From positions 1 to 64,000 of the forward strand of contig JBAXGN010000009.1 in NCBI GenBank assembly GCA_037139415.1: a DNA stretch of 64,000 nt, in the 5' to 3' direction. This DNA is from Verrucomicrobiota bacterium. GTDB taxonomy: Bacteria; Verrucomicrobiota; Verrucomicrobiia; Limisphaerales; Fontisphaeraceae. The notes under the pieces were generated by a model, which was not told the origin of the DNA, ran no database searches, and saw nothing but the letters and a program-made list of their open reading frames with translations. Position numbers and translations under genes: made by a program. This document shows, piece by piece, positions 15,163-24,537 of the stretch; within the stretch, counting starts at the first letter, position 1, and every line of letters starts with the position of its first letter.

Positions 15163-18100
15163 TCAGGGTTGGGTTGGCTGGATTTCGTAGTGGATGCTCA
15201 GGTTCCCCTGGGTCTCGATCACCTTGATGAGCAGCGTTGCCCCTGGCATGTTAGCGTGCCATTGGATCAGGCTGGTATCGGAACCCTGTTCATTGGCAAT
15301 TTGCTTCTGCTCCGGTTTGCCAAACTTATCCTCATACGCTTTGACCACCTCGTTGAGAGACGGCGGGCGGGTAAAGGTGACATCGAGGCTCTGCATCTTT
15401 CCCTGGGCAAATGCGATCGTGATGCCGGCGGGCAGATTGAAGAGCATCTTGGCATCCGTCAGGCGGATACTGGTCTGCGCCTCGGGACTCGCTTCCGCTT
15501 TGCTGATGGTGGTGAAGGAAATGGACGATTGCCGCAACAGGCGATGGACCCTGGCATAGTTATCAGCCCAGGTGATGCCGGGCACGGGATGCCAAACCTT
15601 GGCCAGTACCGCATCACCCGTAGCCGGTATTGCGGCCTCGAGGTTACTTTCTTTGGCGATGGCGACGATGGTGGTTTGGGGTGTTTCCATAGCTTTACCG
15701 CGCGCGCTCAAATCCACCGTGCTCATGAATAACGCGGGGCCGGAGTATTCCAAACGGTTGCTCCCGGACACGGTGCGGTCCATCACCTGCCGCTGCGCGA
15801 AATCGTAGCCGCGCCATTGGGCCGAAATTTCGACGGGGAAACAGACCGTGAACGGCACATCATCCTCCACCACCGGCGCATGACCGCGATTGCGAATCCG
15901 CCGGGCTTGCTCAAACGGGTCGCCAAAACTGCCATCAGCTTTGGCAACCGACAAATCAATGTCGAATCCGGTGTTGTGGGCATCGCGGCGGGCATTAAGG
16001 TAGATGCGTTTGGCTGGCGCGGCGCCAACCAGCGGGCGGTCATCGGCACTGACGATGGCCAGCGCGACAAAATCATGCTTAAGACCACCGACGGAAATGC
16101 CATCCCGGAAACGGTACCATCCACCTTGAGCCGGTGGCGCACCGACGTAAGCCTTGGTATTCGGGGTGTCTATGATGAGGCGTCCATTGGGCCAGTCCCA
16201 AAGGACCTGTTCGCCGGAGGCCACGGCGGCCTCCATCCGGCCGGTGAACGCCTCGGCATCAGCCCCCTCGATTTTGACACCGTAGTTGCCGTTGGGATCG
16301 AAGCGGACCGCCGCGCCGCGCTGGAACGTGGCTCGGCTCATGGAGACGCCGTTCCAAAGGTCATAGCCGAAAAGAGCCCTTTTGCCGAGTTGATACGTCA
16401 CGGGATGGGAGGCGGAGGCGATATGGCCGTTGATGAATATGCGTCCCGCAAGAGCGATGGCGGAAAGCATGGCTGGGTCGCGCTCAGTCTCGACGGCGCT
16501 CCAGTAAAAGGTGCTGGTCATGTATTGCAAGGGCAGCGCGAGGAACTGTTCATCCGGTTGAGGCAGGCTATGGTAATAATGCCAGAAGATGGCATCCCAG
16601 TCCTGCCATGCCCCTAGCGCCGCATTGATGAAGGCCCGACCCGTGCGATAGGCGCAAGGACGTGATTCATTGGTTTCGTAAATGATGGTGGGCTTGCCGG
16701 CGACGGTATGCGAATCCATGACGTAAGCGCCCGGTGGTTTGCCCAGCGATGAGGTGAGGGGAAAAAAGTACATGCCGAAATTAGCGACATCCGCCTGACC
16801 GGCCGTGCTGTAATGCCACGGCGTGTTGGGACGGTACTGGGTGTCAAAGGAGAATGGAACGACGTTGATGCCGACACCGGCAGGAGCCTGAGTGCGACAG
16901 AAGGCTTGAAAATCGAGGTAATAACGAGCAACCAGGGTGGTGATGAACTCGACGAAGTCGTCGGCACGCGCTTTGGGAAAGGCTTCCCGCTGGCTGAATA
17001 TCGGGGCCAGTTTGACCGTGCGTCCGCCCAAAGACTCGCCGATTTCGAGTTTGTCCCAGGCAGTCGTCAGCGCCGACTCGTTTTGATAGCGGGCCTTCAG
17101 CCAATCGTTCCAGCGCGCCGTCAGCTTATTGCGGAAATAGTCCGGCCAGGTGTCAAAGCCGTTCTCGAGAACCAAGCGCACAAGCTGGTATTCGTTGTGA
17201 ATCTCCCAGATCGCCACCGCTTCCTCCTCCGCGTAGCGTTTCCCGGTGTACGGGTTGACGTGGTTGAGAAAATTCCGGGCGTGCTGGCGTTGCGCCTGGA
17301 TGAGCCGTTCATCGAAGGCCAGCCAGAATTTCGCGGCTTTAACCTCTTTTTTTGCGCCGGTGGCCTTCGTGCGTATCGCGGCCTTCCACTCCTCCCAGTC
17401 CGCACCGGCAGACACAAACGAGCCGTCCTGTACCAGGTAATCCCAGCCAATGCCGCTCATCAATTGGGGGCATACAATAAAAAAGCCCGATTGCTTGAGG
17501 TCAGCGAAGTATCGGTCGTAATTATCCAGCACATTGCGTTCACCGGTTTTGTAAGTGGCGGGATCGCGGAGTTGGCCCTTGCTGGCCGAGGCTGCATCGT
17601 AGCTGGGCGCGCCTTTTCCTTCCTGTCCGCCCTGTCCCCACAGGCGCATGGCGTTGAATCCGAGCCGCGCCAATCGGTCGGCGGCGCGGGCGTCGCCTTC
17701 CGGCCCCCCGCAGATTCCCCACAGCCGCAGCCGTTGGCCGCCGTAGTTCAAATGGCCGTCGCGCACCTGCACATACGTTCCCGTCACGGGCTTGAGCGGA
17801 TTGGCAAACACCTGATGTGCGGGATGAGATTTGATGGTCACTTCCCCTTTTATATCCTTGGGTGCCAGCATCAGGTGCGGCAGGATGTTTTTTGAATCCG
17901 GCTCCACCATCGCAAGCATCCCATGATCCGCCCACTCGCCGCTTTGCCAGCGGGCCAGGGGTTTCTCGAAATCAGCCAGTGGCACGGTTAATCGTTTTTG
18001 GCCGGGGCTGAGCTTGCCGAACGATACCGTTGCCACTGGAACCAGATCATAATCCTTGCCCGCGGCCAGCCCGGAGAGCGCGGCAACGCCTTTTGCCGCC

Positions 18101-19017
18101 GGGGCAGCTTCCCGCAACAGCCGATGGAGCTTGAGCGTCGCACCGGTGGAGGTCAAGCCGGGCTCAGTCGCGAGCAGCATCCAACTGACCGTTTCAGCTT
18201 GTTGCGGATTGGAGGCCTGGCCACTGATGATTCGCAACGAGCCATGCAGCCGATACTGGCCGGCTTGTTTGGCTTCAAAGATCAGGACTGGCGCGGGATC
18301 ATATCCGGGTGACCAGTCTGCCATGCCGCGGGTCGCAAACGCGAGCCGGCTCGCGGTGGAATTCAGCCGCACGTCCTTGCCATCCACCACCTCCCAGTCG
18401 CCTTTCCCTTTGCCGGCGGCAACCGGAATGCGTTTGACCAGCGCGGGGAATTTGAGGCGCTTGGTGTAACCGGCCAGGGAGAATATGCCGAGTTCCGTCT
18501 CCATGACAGGTTGATCGCCAAACACCGGCAAGGTGACCTGTTTGCCATCTGCGACGCGTTCCAACCGGAACTCGCCAAGCTCCCCGCCGCCGGAGTAATG
18601 GAATTGGTGGCGCCACACCGCCAGGATCCATTGCATGTCCGGGCGCAACTCCACCGCCTGGAGTGCGGGCATGTCCGCAAAACGAAACATCTGTCCGTTG
18701 GTGGCCTTGCCTTCCGCCAGCACTGTGATAGCCGTCTTGGGTACGTCCAACCCCAGCGATACCGTCGCGCCCCGCAGGTCGCCCGCTTCGAAGAGCAACC
18801 GTTTCAGGAGCGGCAGATTGGGCCGCAGAATCGCGGTGCTGTGATTGACTCCGCCCAGGGAAATCGTGGCATCCGGTGCCACCAACACATCTGCGGTAAA
18901 GGTGACGGTATCCGAGGCCGGGTTATTGGTCATTCGCCGGGTTTGTGCAGTAGCCAGCATCCCGACCACGCAGCCCATGCCGAGCAACGTCATGATCAGG
19001 ATTCGCGGTTGATTCAT
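15163..19017 (-). CDS. Very large secreted glycoside-hydrolase-like protein
   Basis: About 1,284 aa from ATG 19017, which opens a good signal peptide (MNQPRILIMTLLGMG...). The frame runs to 19074, but the extra 19 residues would spoil the signal. After about 390 residues of beta-rich sequence comes a TIM-barrel region starting near NYGGQRLRLWGICGG. WEIHNEY (about residue 610) fits a clan-A acid/base after strand 4, and IIYETNESRP (about residue 780) fits a strand-7 nucleophile. A C-terminal beta region of about 400 residues follows. Clan GH-A is likely, but the family and substrate are unknown. The enzyme would act outside the cytoplasmic membrane. It diverges from the URO-D-family gene at 19171. 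Confidence 0.75.
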   Translation of the reverse strand: MNQPRILIMTLLGMGCVVGMLATAQTRRMTNNPASDTVTFTADVLVAPDATISLGGVNHSTAILRPNLPLLKRLLFEAGDLRGATVSLGLDVPKTAITVLAEGKATNGQMFRFADMPALQAVELRPDMQWILAVWRHQFHYSGGGELGEFRLERVADGKQVTLPVFGDQPVMETELGIFSLAGYTKRLKFPALVKRIPVAAGKGKGDWEVVDGKDVRLNSTASRLAFATRGMADWSPGYDPAPVLIFEAKQAGQYRLHGSLRIISGQASNPQQAETVSWMLLATEPGLTSTGATLKLHRLLREAAPAAKGVAALSGLAAGKDYDLVPVATVSFGKLSPGQKRLTVPLADFEKPLARWQSGEWADHGMLAMVEPDSKNILPHLMLAPKDIKGEVTIKSHPAHQVFANPLKPVTGTYVQVRDGHLNYGGQRLRLWGICGGPEGDARAADRLARLGFNAMRLWGQGGQEGKGAPSYDAASASKGQLRDPATYKTGERNVLDNYDRYFADLKQSGFFIVCPQLMSGIGWDYLVQDGSFVSAGADWEEWKAAIRTKATGAKKEVKAAKFWLAFDERLIQAQRQHARNFLNHVNPYTGKRYAEEEAVAIWEIHNEYQLVRLVLENGFDTWPDYFRNKLTARWNDWLKARYQNESALTTAWDKLEIGESLGGRTVKLAPIFSQREAFPKARADDFVEFITTLVARYYLDFQAFCRTQAPAGVGINVVPFSFDTQYRPNTPWHYSTAGQADVANFGMYFFPLTSSLGKPPGAYVMDSHTVAGKPTIIYETNESRPCAYRTGRAFINAALGAWQDWDAIFWHYYHSLPQPDEQFLALPLQYMTSTFYWSAVETERDPAMLSAIALAGRIFINGHIASASHPVTYQLGKRALFGYDLWNGVSMSRATFQRGAAVRFDPNGNYGVKIEGADAEAFTGRMEAAVASGEQVLWDWPNGRLIIDTPNTKAYVGAPPAQGGWYRFRDGISVGGLKHDFVALAIVSADDRPLVGAAPAKRIYLNARRDAHNTGFDIDLSVAKADGSFGDPFEQARRIRNRGHAPVVEDDVPFTVCFPVEISAQWRGYDFAQRQVMDRTVSGSNRLEYSGPALFMSTVDLSARGKAMETPQTTIVAIAKESNLEAAIPATGDAVLAKVWHPVPGITWADNYARVHRLLRQSSISFTTISKAEASPEAQTSIRLTDAKMLFNLPAGITIAFAQGKMQSLDVTFTRPPSLNEVVKAYEDKFGKPEQKQIANEQGSDTSLIQWHANMPGATLLIKVIETQGNLSIHYEIQPTQP

Positions 19018-19170
19018 GCGGGTGATTAAACGCGCAATTCCTGATGCGGTAAAGTTGGAATTTTTCGCCGCCAAGAAACAGCGTTGTATTTTGCGACACA
19101 GCCGTTAAACTGCCAGCGTGCCATTTGAATCCGTAAATAGAAAGACTCAGCCATGCTAAAGCGGGAAACC

Positions 19171-20322
19171 ATGACTTCGCGGGAACGCGTACTAAAAGCG
19201 CTCAATCACGAAATCCCGGATCGGGTGCCGATTGATCTGGGCGGCAACCAGACCGGCATTCACAAGAACGCCTATCGCAACCTGGTCAAGTACCTTGGCA
19301 TTGCCGATGAGGTCCGCATCATGGATGCCGTCCAGCAATTGGCCAAGCCGTGCGAAGAGGTGCTGAAACGGTTGCGCGTGGATACGCGTTATATTTCCGC
19401 CGGGGCTGCGTCCACCTGGAAGGGCGGCATCGTGAAGGCCAATCGGGATGGGCGCAGGTGGGACGATCTGACGGACGAGTTCGGCATCCGGTGGTCCATG
19501 CCTGAAGACGCGCCGTATTACATGGATATCACCCATCATCCGCTGGCGAATGCCACCATTGCCGACTTGGCAAATTACCCCTGGCCGAAAGGCGATGACG
19601 CCGGGCGTTTTGCGGGACTGCGCGAGCGGGCACTGACGTTGAAACGGGAAACCCCGTATGCGGTGGTCAGCGGCATCTCCGGGGTGGTTTATGAAATTTG
19701 CTGGTACCTGCGCGGGCTGGAGCAGTGGCTGTGCGACCTGATGACCGAGCCGGAATTTTGCGAGGCGATACTGGATCAGACGCTCAAGTTCTGGATGGAT
19801 TGGTTCCGCATGTTCCTGGATGAAGTGGGCGACGTGGTGGATGTGATCATGATTGGGGACGACCTGGCCGGTCAGAATGGCCCGCTATTTAATCCCGCCC
19901 TTTACCGGCGCATCGTCAAGCCGCGCCATAAAAAGCTGGTGCAATACATCCGGTCGCGCACGCAAGCCAAAATCTGGTATCACACCTGCGGTTCATGCGT
20001 GGATTTCATTCCGGAACTGATTGATAACGGGGTCCACATCCTGAACCCGGTGCAAATCAATGCGCGGAACATGGACCCGGCGATGCTCAAGCAGCGGTTT
20101 GGCCGTCAGCTTGCCTTCTGGGGTGGCGGTGTGGATTCCCAAGGCATCCTGCCCCGAGGCACTCCGGCGGAAGTCGCTGCCAATGTCCGCCATAATGTCG
20201 AGGCGTTCAAGCCCGGCGGCGGTTACATCTTCAACAACGTCCACAACATCCAAGGCGAAGTGCCGCCGGAAAACATCCTGGCGATGTTTGACGCGGCTTA
20301 TGAAAATGGATTTTACGATTAA
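19171..20322 (+). CDS. Uroporphyrinogen decarboxylase (URO-D/MtaA)-family protein
   Basis: Paralog of the 1222 gene. It begins MTSRERVLKALNHEIPDRVP, which sets the start at ATG 19171 rather than 19153; GCGGGAAACC precedes it as a weak ribosome site. YHTCGS near residue 270 gives the His-x-Cys zinc-type pair, followed by HILNPVQ and WGGGVDSQGILPRGTP. Length 383 aa. It is followed after 6 bp by a secreted pectate-lyase-like gene, so the two are probably one operon. That context argues for a role in polysaccharide-derived methyl or one-carbon chemistry rather than heme synthesis, but no substrate can be named. Confidence 0.85.
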   Translation: MTSRERVLKALNHEIPDRVPIDLGGNQTGIHKNAYRNLVKYLGIADEVRIMDAVQQLAKPCEEVLKRLRVDTRYISAGAASTWKGGIVKANRDGRRWDDLTDEFGIRWSMPEDAPYYMDITHHPLANATIADLANYPWPKGDDAGRFAGLRERALTLKRETPYAVVSGISGVVYEICWYLRGLEQWLCDLMTEPEFCEAILDQTLKFWMDWFRMFLDEVGDVVDVIMIGDDLAGQNGPLFNPALYRRIVKPRHKKLVQYIRSRTQAKIWYHTCGSCVDFIPELIDNGVHILNPVQINARNMDPAMLKQRFGRQLAFWGGGVDSQGILPRGTPAEVAANVRHNVEAFKPGGGYIFNNVHNIQGEVPPENILAMFDAAYENGFYD

Positions 20323-20328
20323 ATCCGT

Positions 20329-21924
20329 ATGAGACGAACCGCATGGCTGATCTTGGCCACCTTGGTGCTGGCACTGATTTCCAGCTTCCTGTTCACAGCA
20401 ACTGCGATCGCTCAGGAATCCCGTCCGGACCGCTTTATCCAAGCCGCCCAATCCTTCGCGGATGCCGCGCTGAAGTACGGCCGTGATACGTACGGGCCCA
20501 AGCATACGCCGCTGTTCGTTGACGGCATCAACATGGAAACCCACGAACCCGTCATGTGGAAGTCCCGCGACGGCCATGCCTGGGCGCTCTCAGACCTCGG
20601 CAACCAGCAGAACTTCTTCCGCACGCTGGTCGGCCTCTCCGCGCTCACCGGCGATCCGCAATACAAGCAGGCTGCCATCGAGGCCACACGTTACGCGCTG
20701 ACGAACCTCATGGAGGGCGGCTTGCTCGCCTGGGGCGGACACATGGCCTACAACGCCTCCGAAGACATCATTGTCTGCGCCGAAGACAAAGGCCGGGTCC
20801 ACGAACTCAAGAGCCATTATCCGTTCTACGAGTTGATGTGGGAGATTGATCCCCGCGCGACCAAAACCCTGATCGAAACCATGTGGAACGGCCACATCCT
20901 CGACTGGTCGAACCTCGACTTCAACCGCCACGGCCATCCGCAAAAGATGGGCCGGCTCTGGAAGAGTGAATACAAGGCAACGCCCGTCTTTTTCTGGGGT
21001 TCCGGCCTCACCTTCATCAATGCCGGCAGCGACCTGATCTACGCCGCCGCGATGCTGAGCAAATTCACCGGCGATCCCGAACCGCTGGTCTGGGCCAAGC
21101 GCCTCGCCCACCGCTATGTCGAGACCCGCGACCCGAAAACCGGCATGGGCGGCTACCAGTTCAGCCAGGCCGCCAGTTCCTGGTGCGACGACGTGGGCAA
21201 GATCCGCGGGGACCGGGCTGTCTATTTCTTTGCCGACGATTTTCCGGGCCACCACGTCGTGGAGGGAACACTCTTCCCTCCGTATGGCAACACGCCGCCG
21301 GTGCGCCCCCGCATCTGCCAACTGCTGCTCGGCGAGGTGCTCGGCTCCACCGGCGCGGAATTCATTCAATGGTCGAGTGAGGATCTAACGGCTTGGGGCA
21401 AGACGGCTTACCGCGCAACGAACAACACATTCATTCCTATGCTTACCGACGGCACCAGCATGGAAGGCTACGTCGTCAAGAAGGACGGCTATTTCGGCCC
21501 AAAAGGCCGGGTCCTGACCACCGGCAAAGCCGGGGCGATTGATTTCTGGACCTACGCCCTCGGCTACCGGCTCACCGGCGACGCTTTCCTCGGGCAGATG
21601 GCTCAATCCATCCGGAACGCCAACGCCTTTGAGAAGAGCGCCAACCCGTCAGCCCTGTTCGGTTTCCTGGAACTCTACCGCAAAACCAAGGAGCGCGCTT
21701 ATTTGACATTGGCCGAACGGGTGGGTGACAACATTGTCGCCGCCGGTCGCTATCACAAGGGCTGGGTGAAGTTTGACCTGGAAGAACCCCTTGCGTTGCT
21801 CCACCTTGCTGCTGCCCTGCAGGACCGGGCGCAGCTCGTTCCGGTTTACTACGGCGGCTCCGGCTTCTTCGCCGCCGCCTATGGCAATCTGGGACACAAG
21901 TACGACGACTTTCTTTATCGCTAA
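20329..21924 (+). CDS. Secreted pectate-lyase-like (alpha/alpha-toroid) protein
   Basis: 531 aa with an N-terminal signal peptide (AWLILATLVLALISSFLF, cleavage after ATAIAQ). The mature part is largely helical with repeating Trp/Tyr-rich segments, such as QQNFFRTLVGLSALTGDPQY and LLAWGGHMAYNASED, the look of an alpha/alpha-barrel polysaccharide lyase. Among named families it most resembles PL2-type exo-pectate lyases, though catalytic residues cannot be assigned by eye; GH88/GH105-like hydrolases share this fold and are the main alternative. It starts 6 bp after the URO-D-family gene, probably translationally coupled. Confidence 0.6.
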   Translation: MRRTAWLILATLVLALISSFLFTATAIAQESRPDRFIQAAQSFADAALKYGRDTYGPKHTPLFVDGINMETHEPVMWKSRDGHAWALSDLGNQQNFFRTLVGLSALTGDPQYKQAAIEATRYALTNLMEGGLLAWGGHMAYNASEDIIVCAEDKGRVHELKSHYPFYELMWEIDPRATKTLIETMWNGHILDWSNLDFNRHGHPQKMGRLWKSEYKATPVFFWGSGLTFINAGSDLIYAAAMLSKFTGDPEPLVWAKRLAHRYVETRDPKTGMGGYQFSQAASSWCDDVGKIRGDRAVYFFADDFPGHHVVEGTLFPPYGNTPPVRPRICQLLLGEVLGSTGAEFIQWSSEDLTAWGKTAYRATNNTFIPMLTDGTSMEGYVVKKDGYFGPKGRVLTTGKAGAIDFWTYALGYRLTGDAFLGQMAQSIRNANAFEKSANPSALFGFLELYRKTKERAYLTLAERVGDNIVAAGRYHKGWVKFDLEEPLALLHLAAALQDRAQLVPVYYGGSGFFAAAYGNLGHKYDDFLYR

Positions 21925-21988
21925 CCATCTGAACTGTGTGACACTGTCCAACAACCCTTCTTGTAATTTCCCTTGGCATATTCTCTAA

Positions 21989-23419
21989 ATGCGCGCTGTT
22001 ATGTTAAACAAAATAATTCACGGAAGCCGGATGCTGGCGGCGGCACTATTCGCGCCAGCTACACAAGTGGATGCGAAACAACGGGTGTGTGCTTCCATTC
22101 GGTTGGTCTTCCTCCTTTCAAGCGGATGCTTCCTGATTCCGTTGTGTTCGCACGGTGCCGAGCAAGCGCCGGAAGGGTGGACCGCCAAGGCGCCACGCGA
22201 GGAAATCCGGCCGGAGTTCCGTTACAACGCCCAGGGCGGCCATGATGGCAAAGGGGAATTCATCATCGCGGCGGATGAACGCGAGGGGCTGCAAGGCTGG
22301 TGGGAGAAGACGTATCCCGTGACCGGCGGCCACCATTACCGTTTTGAAGCGCAGCGGAAAGTGACCCGCGTGGAGACGCCCCGCCGCAGCGCGCACGTCA
22401 AAATCACCTGGACCGATGCCCGGGGCAAAGCGGTGGAATACGGCGAACCGGTGGCGCACTCCAGCATCCTGCAGCATCCCACGGCGGAACCGGAATCGCC
22501 GGAGGACCTGGAGACCGATGCCAACGGCTGGACGCGCGTGAGCGGCTGTTACCTTGTTCCGCCGAAAGCGACCCAGGCCCGCGTGGAACTCCTGTTCATG
22601 TGGGCGCCGGGCGGCACCGTGGAATGGAGCGATATCGCGCTGCGGGAAAGCGAACCACCGCCACCCCGACGCGTGCGTCTGGCCACGGTTCATTACCGTC
22701 CCCTCAATAGCAAATCGGCGGAAGAAAGCCGGCGGCGGTTTGTGCCGCTGATCGAGACGGCGGCGCAGCAAAAGGCGGATCTGGTGGTCCTGCCCGAAAC
22801 GCTCACCTACGCCTTTACCGGAATGAAGGCGGCGGACGTCGCCGAACCCGTACCTGGCCCCTCCACCGAATTTTTCGGTGAACTGGCGCGCAAGCATAAC
22901 CTGTACCTGGTGGCCGGGCTCTACGAGCGCACCAATCGTTTGATCTATAACGTGGCGGTCCTGATTGGCCCGGATGGCACGGTGGCGGGCAAGTACCGCA
23001 AAGTCACCCTGCCCGGCAGCGAGATTGATGCCGGAGTGATGCCGGGGCACGACTATCCCATCTTTACAACGCGCTTTGGCAAAGTGGGGATGATGGTGTG
23101 TTACGATGGTTTTTTTCCCGAGGTCGCGCGGGAGTTGTCCAATCGCGGGGCGGAAGTGATCGCGTGGCCGGTATGGGGCTGCAACCCGGACCTGGCCAAG
23201 GCGCGGGCGGTTGAAAACCACGTCTATGTGATCAGCAGTACCTATACGGATGTGAAGACGGATTGGACGATCTCCGCCATCTATTCACACTCGGGCGACG
23301 TGCTGGCGCAGGCCCGTGAATGGGGCACCGTGGCCGTCGCCGAAGTGGATCTGGCACAGCGCACGGTCTGGCCCAGCCTGGGCGATTTCAAGGCCCGAAT
23401 CACCCGGCATCGTCCTTAA
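21989..23419 (+). CDS. Secreted carbon-nitrogen hydrolase (nitrilase family) with N-terminal beta domain
   Basis: The C-terminal about 260 residues are a nitrilase-fold amidohydrolase with the full catalytic triad: Glu in [11 protein letters not shown] (about 269), Lys in GKYRKVTLP (about 338) and Cys in [11 protein letters not shown] (about 371). Before it lies a beta-rich domain of about 160 residues resembling a galactose-binding/CBM-like module, and a signal sequence. The N-terminus is uncertain: from ATG 21989 there are two weak hydrophobic stretches, while GTG 22085 would start directly on the better one ([18 protein letters not shown]). Substrate unknown; an exported amidase is the safest reading. 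The next gene starts 3 bp after its stop. Confidence 0.82.
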   Translation: MRAVMLNKIIHGSRMLAAALFAPATQVDAKQRVCASIRLVFLLSSGCFLIPLCSHGAEQAPEGWTAKAPREEIRPEFRYNAQGGHDGKGEFIIAADEREGLQGWWEKTYPVTGGHHYRFEAQRKVTRVETPRRSAHVKITWTDARGKAVEYGEPVAHSSILQHPTAEPESPEDLETDANGWTRVSGCYLVPPKATQARVELLFMWAPGGTVEWSDIALRESEPPPPRRVRLATVHYRPLNSKSAEESRRRFVPLIETAAQQKADLVVLPETLTYAFTGMKAADVAEPVPGPSTEFFGELARKHNLYLVAGLYERTNRLIYNVAVLIGPDGTVAGKYRKVTLPGSEIDAGVMPGHDYPIFTTRFGKVGMMVCYDGFFPEVARELSNRGAEVIAWPVWGCNPDLAKARAVENHVYVISSTYTDVKTDWTISAIYSHSGDVLAQAREWGTVAVAEVDLAQRTVWPSLGDFKARITRHRP

Positions 23420-23422
23420 GCC

Positions 23423-23971
23423 GTGACCAACCGATTCAACTCCGCAACCTCCCGTTGGCGGCTGCTGATACTGAGCCTCGGCATCCTCTGTGTCCTGACC
23501 ATGCCGACCTTGGCGGCGCGGTTCCTGCATTTGATCATCGTGCAAAGTGGCCAGACGAATTTGCAAGCCTCTTACTCTAGCGGCGATCGCACCCCGGTTG
23601 AGAATGTCTGGCGCGACTTGAAAGAGCCCCCGTGCTTCGGATCGGAAGAGCGACTCACCCATATCACACCCGACCCACAACAAACCAACCGGGCCGTGCT
23701 CACTGGAGATATCACCCTCAAATTGCTGCATGTGGATCGTGTCCTGGCGCAGGTGAAACTGGATCGGCTGGAGTTGACCCGCCCGGAAGGACAACCTCAG
23801 GGTTGGCACCTTACAGCCGCCGAAGTGGAGCGCACCGCCAAACTTGCCGGATTTTCCGAACCGTGCCTCTATCTGGACCCGATGGTGCTTCAGCCCGTGT
23901 TATGGGGCATCTTGCTGCTGGTTCTGGCGGGATTCGGAACACGGCGGCTTTGGCGGTTTCTCAAAGACTGA
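23423..23971 (+). CDS. Hypothetical two-transmembrane-segment protein
   Basis: 182 aa, GTG start three bases after the nitrilase stop, so probably translationally coupled to it. Hydrophobic segments at about 13-36 and about 155-174 flank a soluble periplasmic-size loop. The C-terminus ends in basic residues (RRLWRFLKD), consistent with a cytosolic tail. No family recognised. The tight coupling suggests it works with the exported nitrilase-like protein, perhaps as a membrane partner. Confidence 0.65.
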   Translation: MTNRFNSATSRWRLLILSLGILCVLTMPTLAARFLHLIIVQSGQTNLQASYSSGDRTPVENVWRDLKEPPCFGSEERLTHITPDPQQTNRAVLTGDITLKLLHVDRVLAQVKLDRLELTRPEGQPQGWHLTAAEVERTAKLAGFSEPCLYLDPMVLQPVLWGILLLVLAGFGTRRLWRFLKD

Positions 23972-24104
23972 CCCGATATCAGCTTGTCTCTGTGCCTCTT
24001 TCAATATCCCCCCTATAATTCCGGCGGCCTCGCCGCATCAGCGCTGTCACAAAGGCAGACAACACATGCTCGCTATTCGTCATAGAAGGTGTTAGTTTGT
24101 CTCC

Positions 24105-24527
24105 ATGCCTGACGTGTTCAGTAAAAAGAAACGCTCTCAAGTCATGGCGGCCATTCGTTCGCACGGAAATAAGGGCACGGAATTGAAGTTGATCGCCATC
24201 ATGCGGACACATGGAATTACCGGCTGGCGCAGAAAACAACCATTGCCGGGAAAGCCTGATTTTATTTTCGGCAAGGCACGGCTGGCCGTGTTTGTAGACG
24301 GCTGCTTCTGGCATGGATGTCGGTGGCATTGCCGAATGCCTAAATCAAGGGTGGCATTCTGGAAAACAAAAATATCCAGGAACATATCCCGTGATCGCGA
24401 GGTTTGCATTCTGTTGCGACGACGCGGTTGGCGGCTTCTTCGGTTTTGGGAACATGCCCTTGCTCATCCAGAACAAGTCGCAAAACGGATCGAAGCGAAG
24501 CTTGCAGAGAGAATTGAAAAGCGGTAA
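24105..24527 (+). CDS. vsr: Very short patch repair endonuclease
   Basis: 140-aa Vsr-family nicking enzyme that cuts beside T:G mismatches formed when 5-methylcytosine deaminates. Visible family marks are GKPDFIF (active-site Asp of the PD-(D/E)xK-like fold), VFVDGCFWHGCRWHC with its zinc-type Cys/His residues, and the helix FWKTKISRNISRDRE. Length equals that of known Vsr proteins. It lies 10 bp upstream of the cytosine methyltransferase whose damage it would repair, making the first gene of a three-gene cassette. Base composition falls to near 50% GC or lower across this cassette, unlike the flanks, which suggests transfer. Confidence 0.92.
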   Translation: MPDVFSKKKRSQVMAAIRSHGNKGTELKLIAIMRTHGITGWRRKQPLPGKPDFIFGKARLAVFVDGCFWHGCRWHCRMPKSRVAFWKTKISRNISRDREVCILLRRRGWRLLRFWEHALAHPEQVAKRIEAKLAERIEKR

Positions 24528-24537
24528 AGGTATACCA

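Noticed and set aside
24313-24537. N-terminal extension of the cytosine methyltransferase
   Set aside because: This stretch is vsr in another frame; motif I starts right after ATG 24538.
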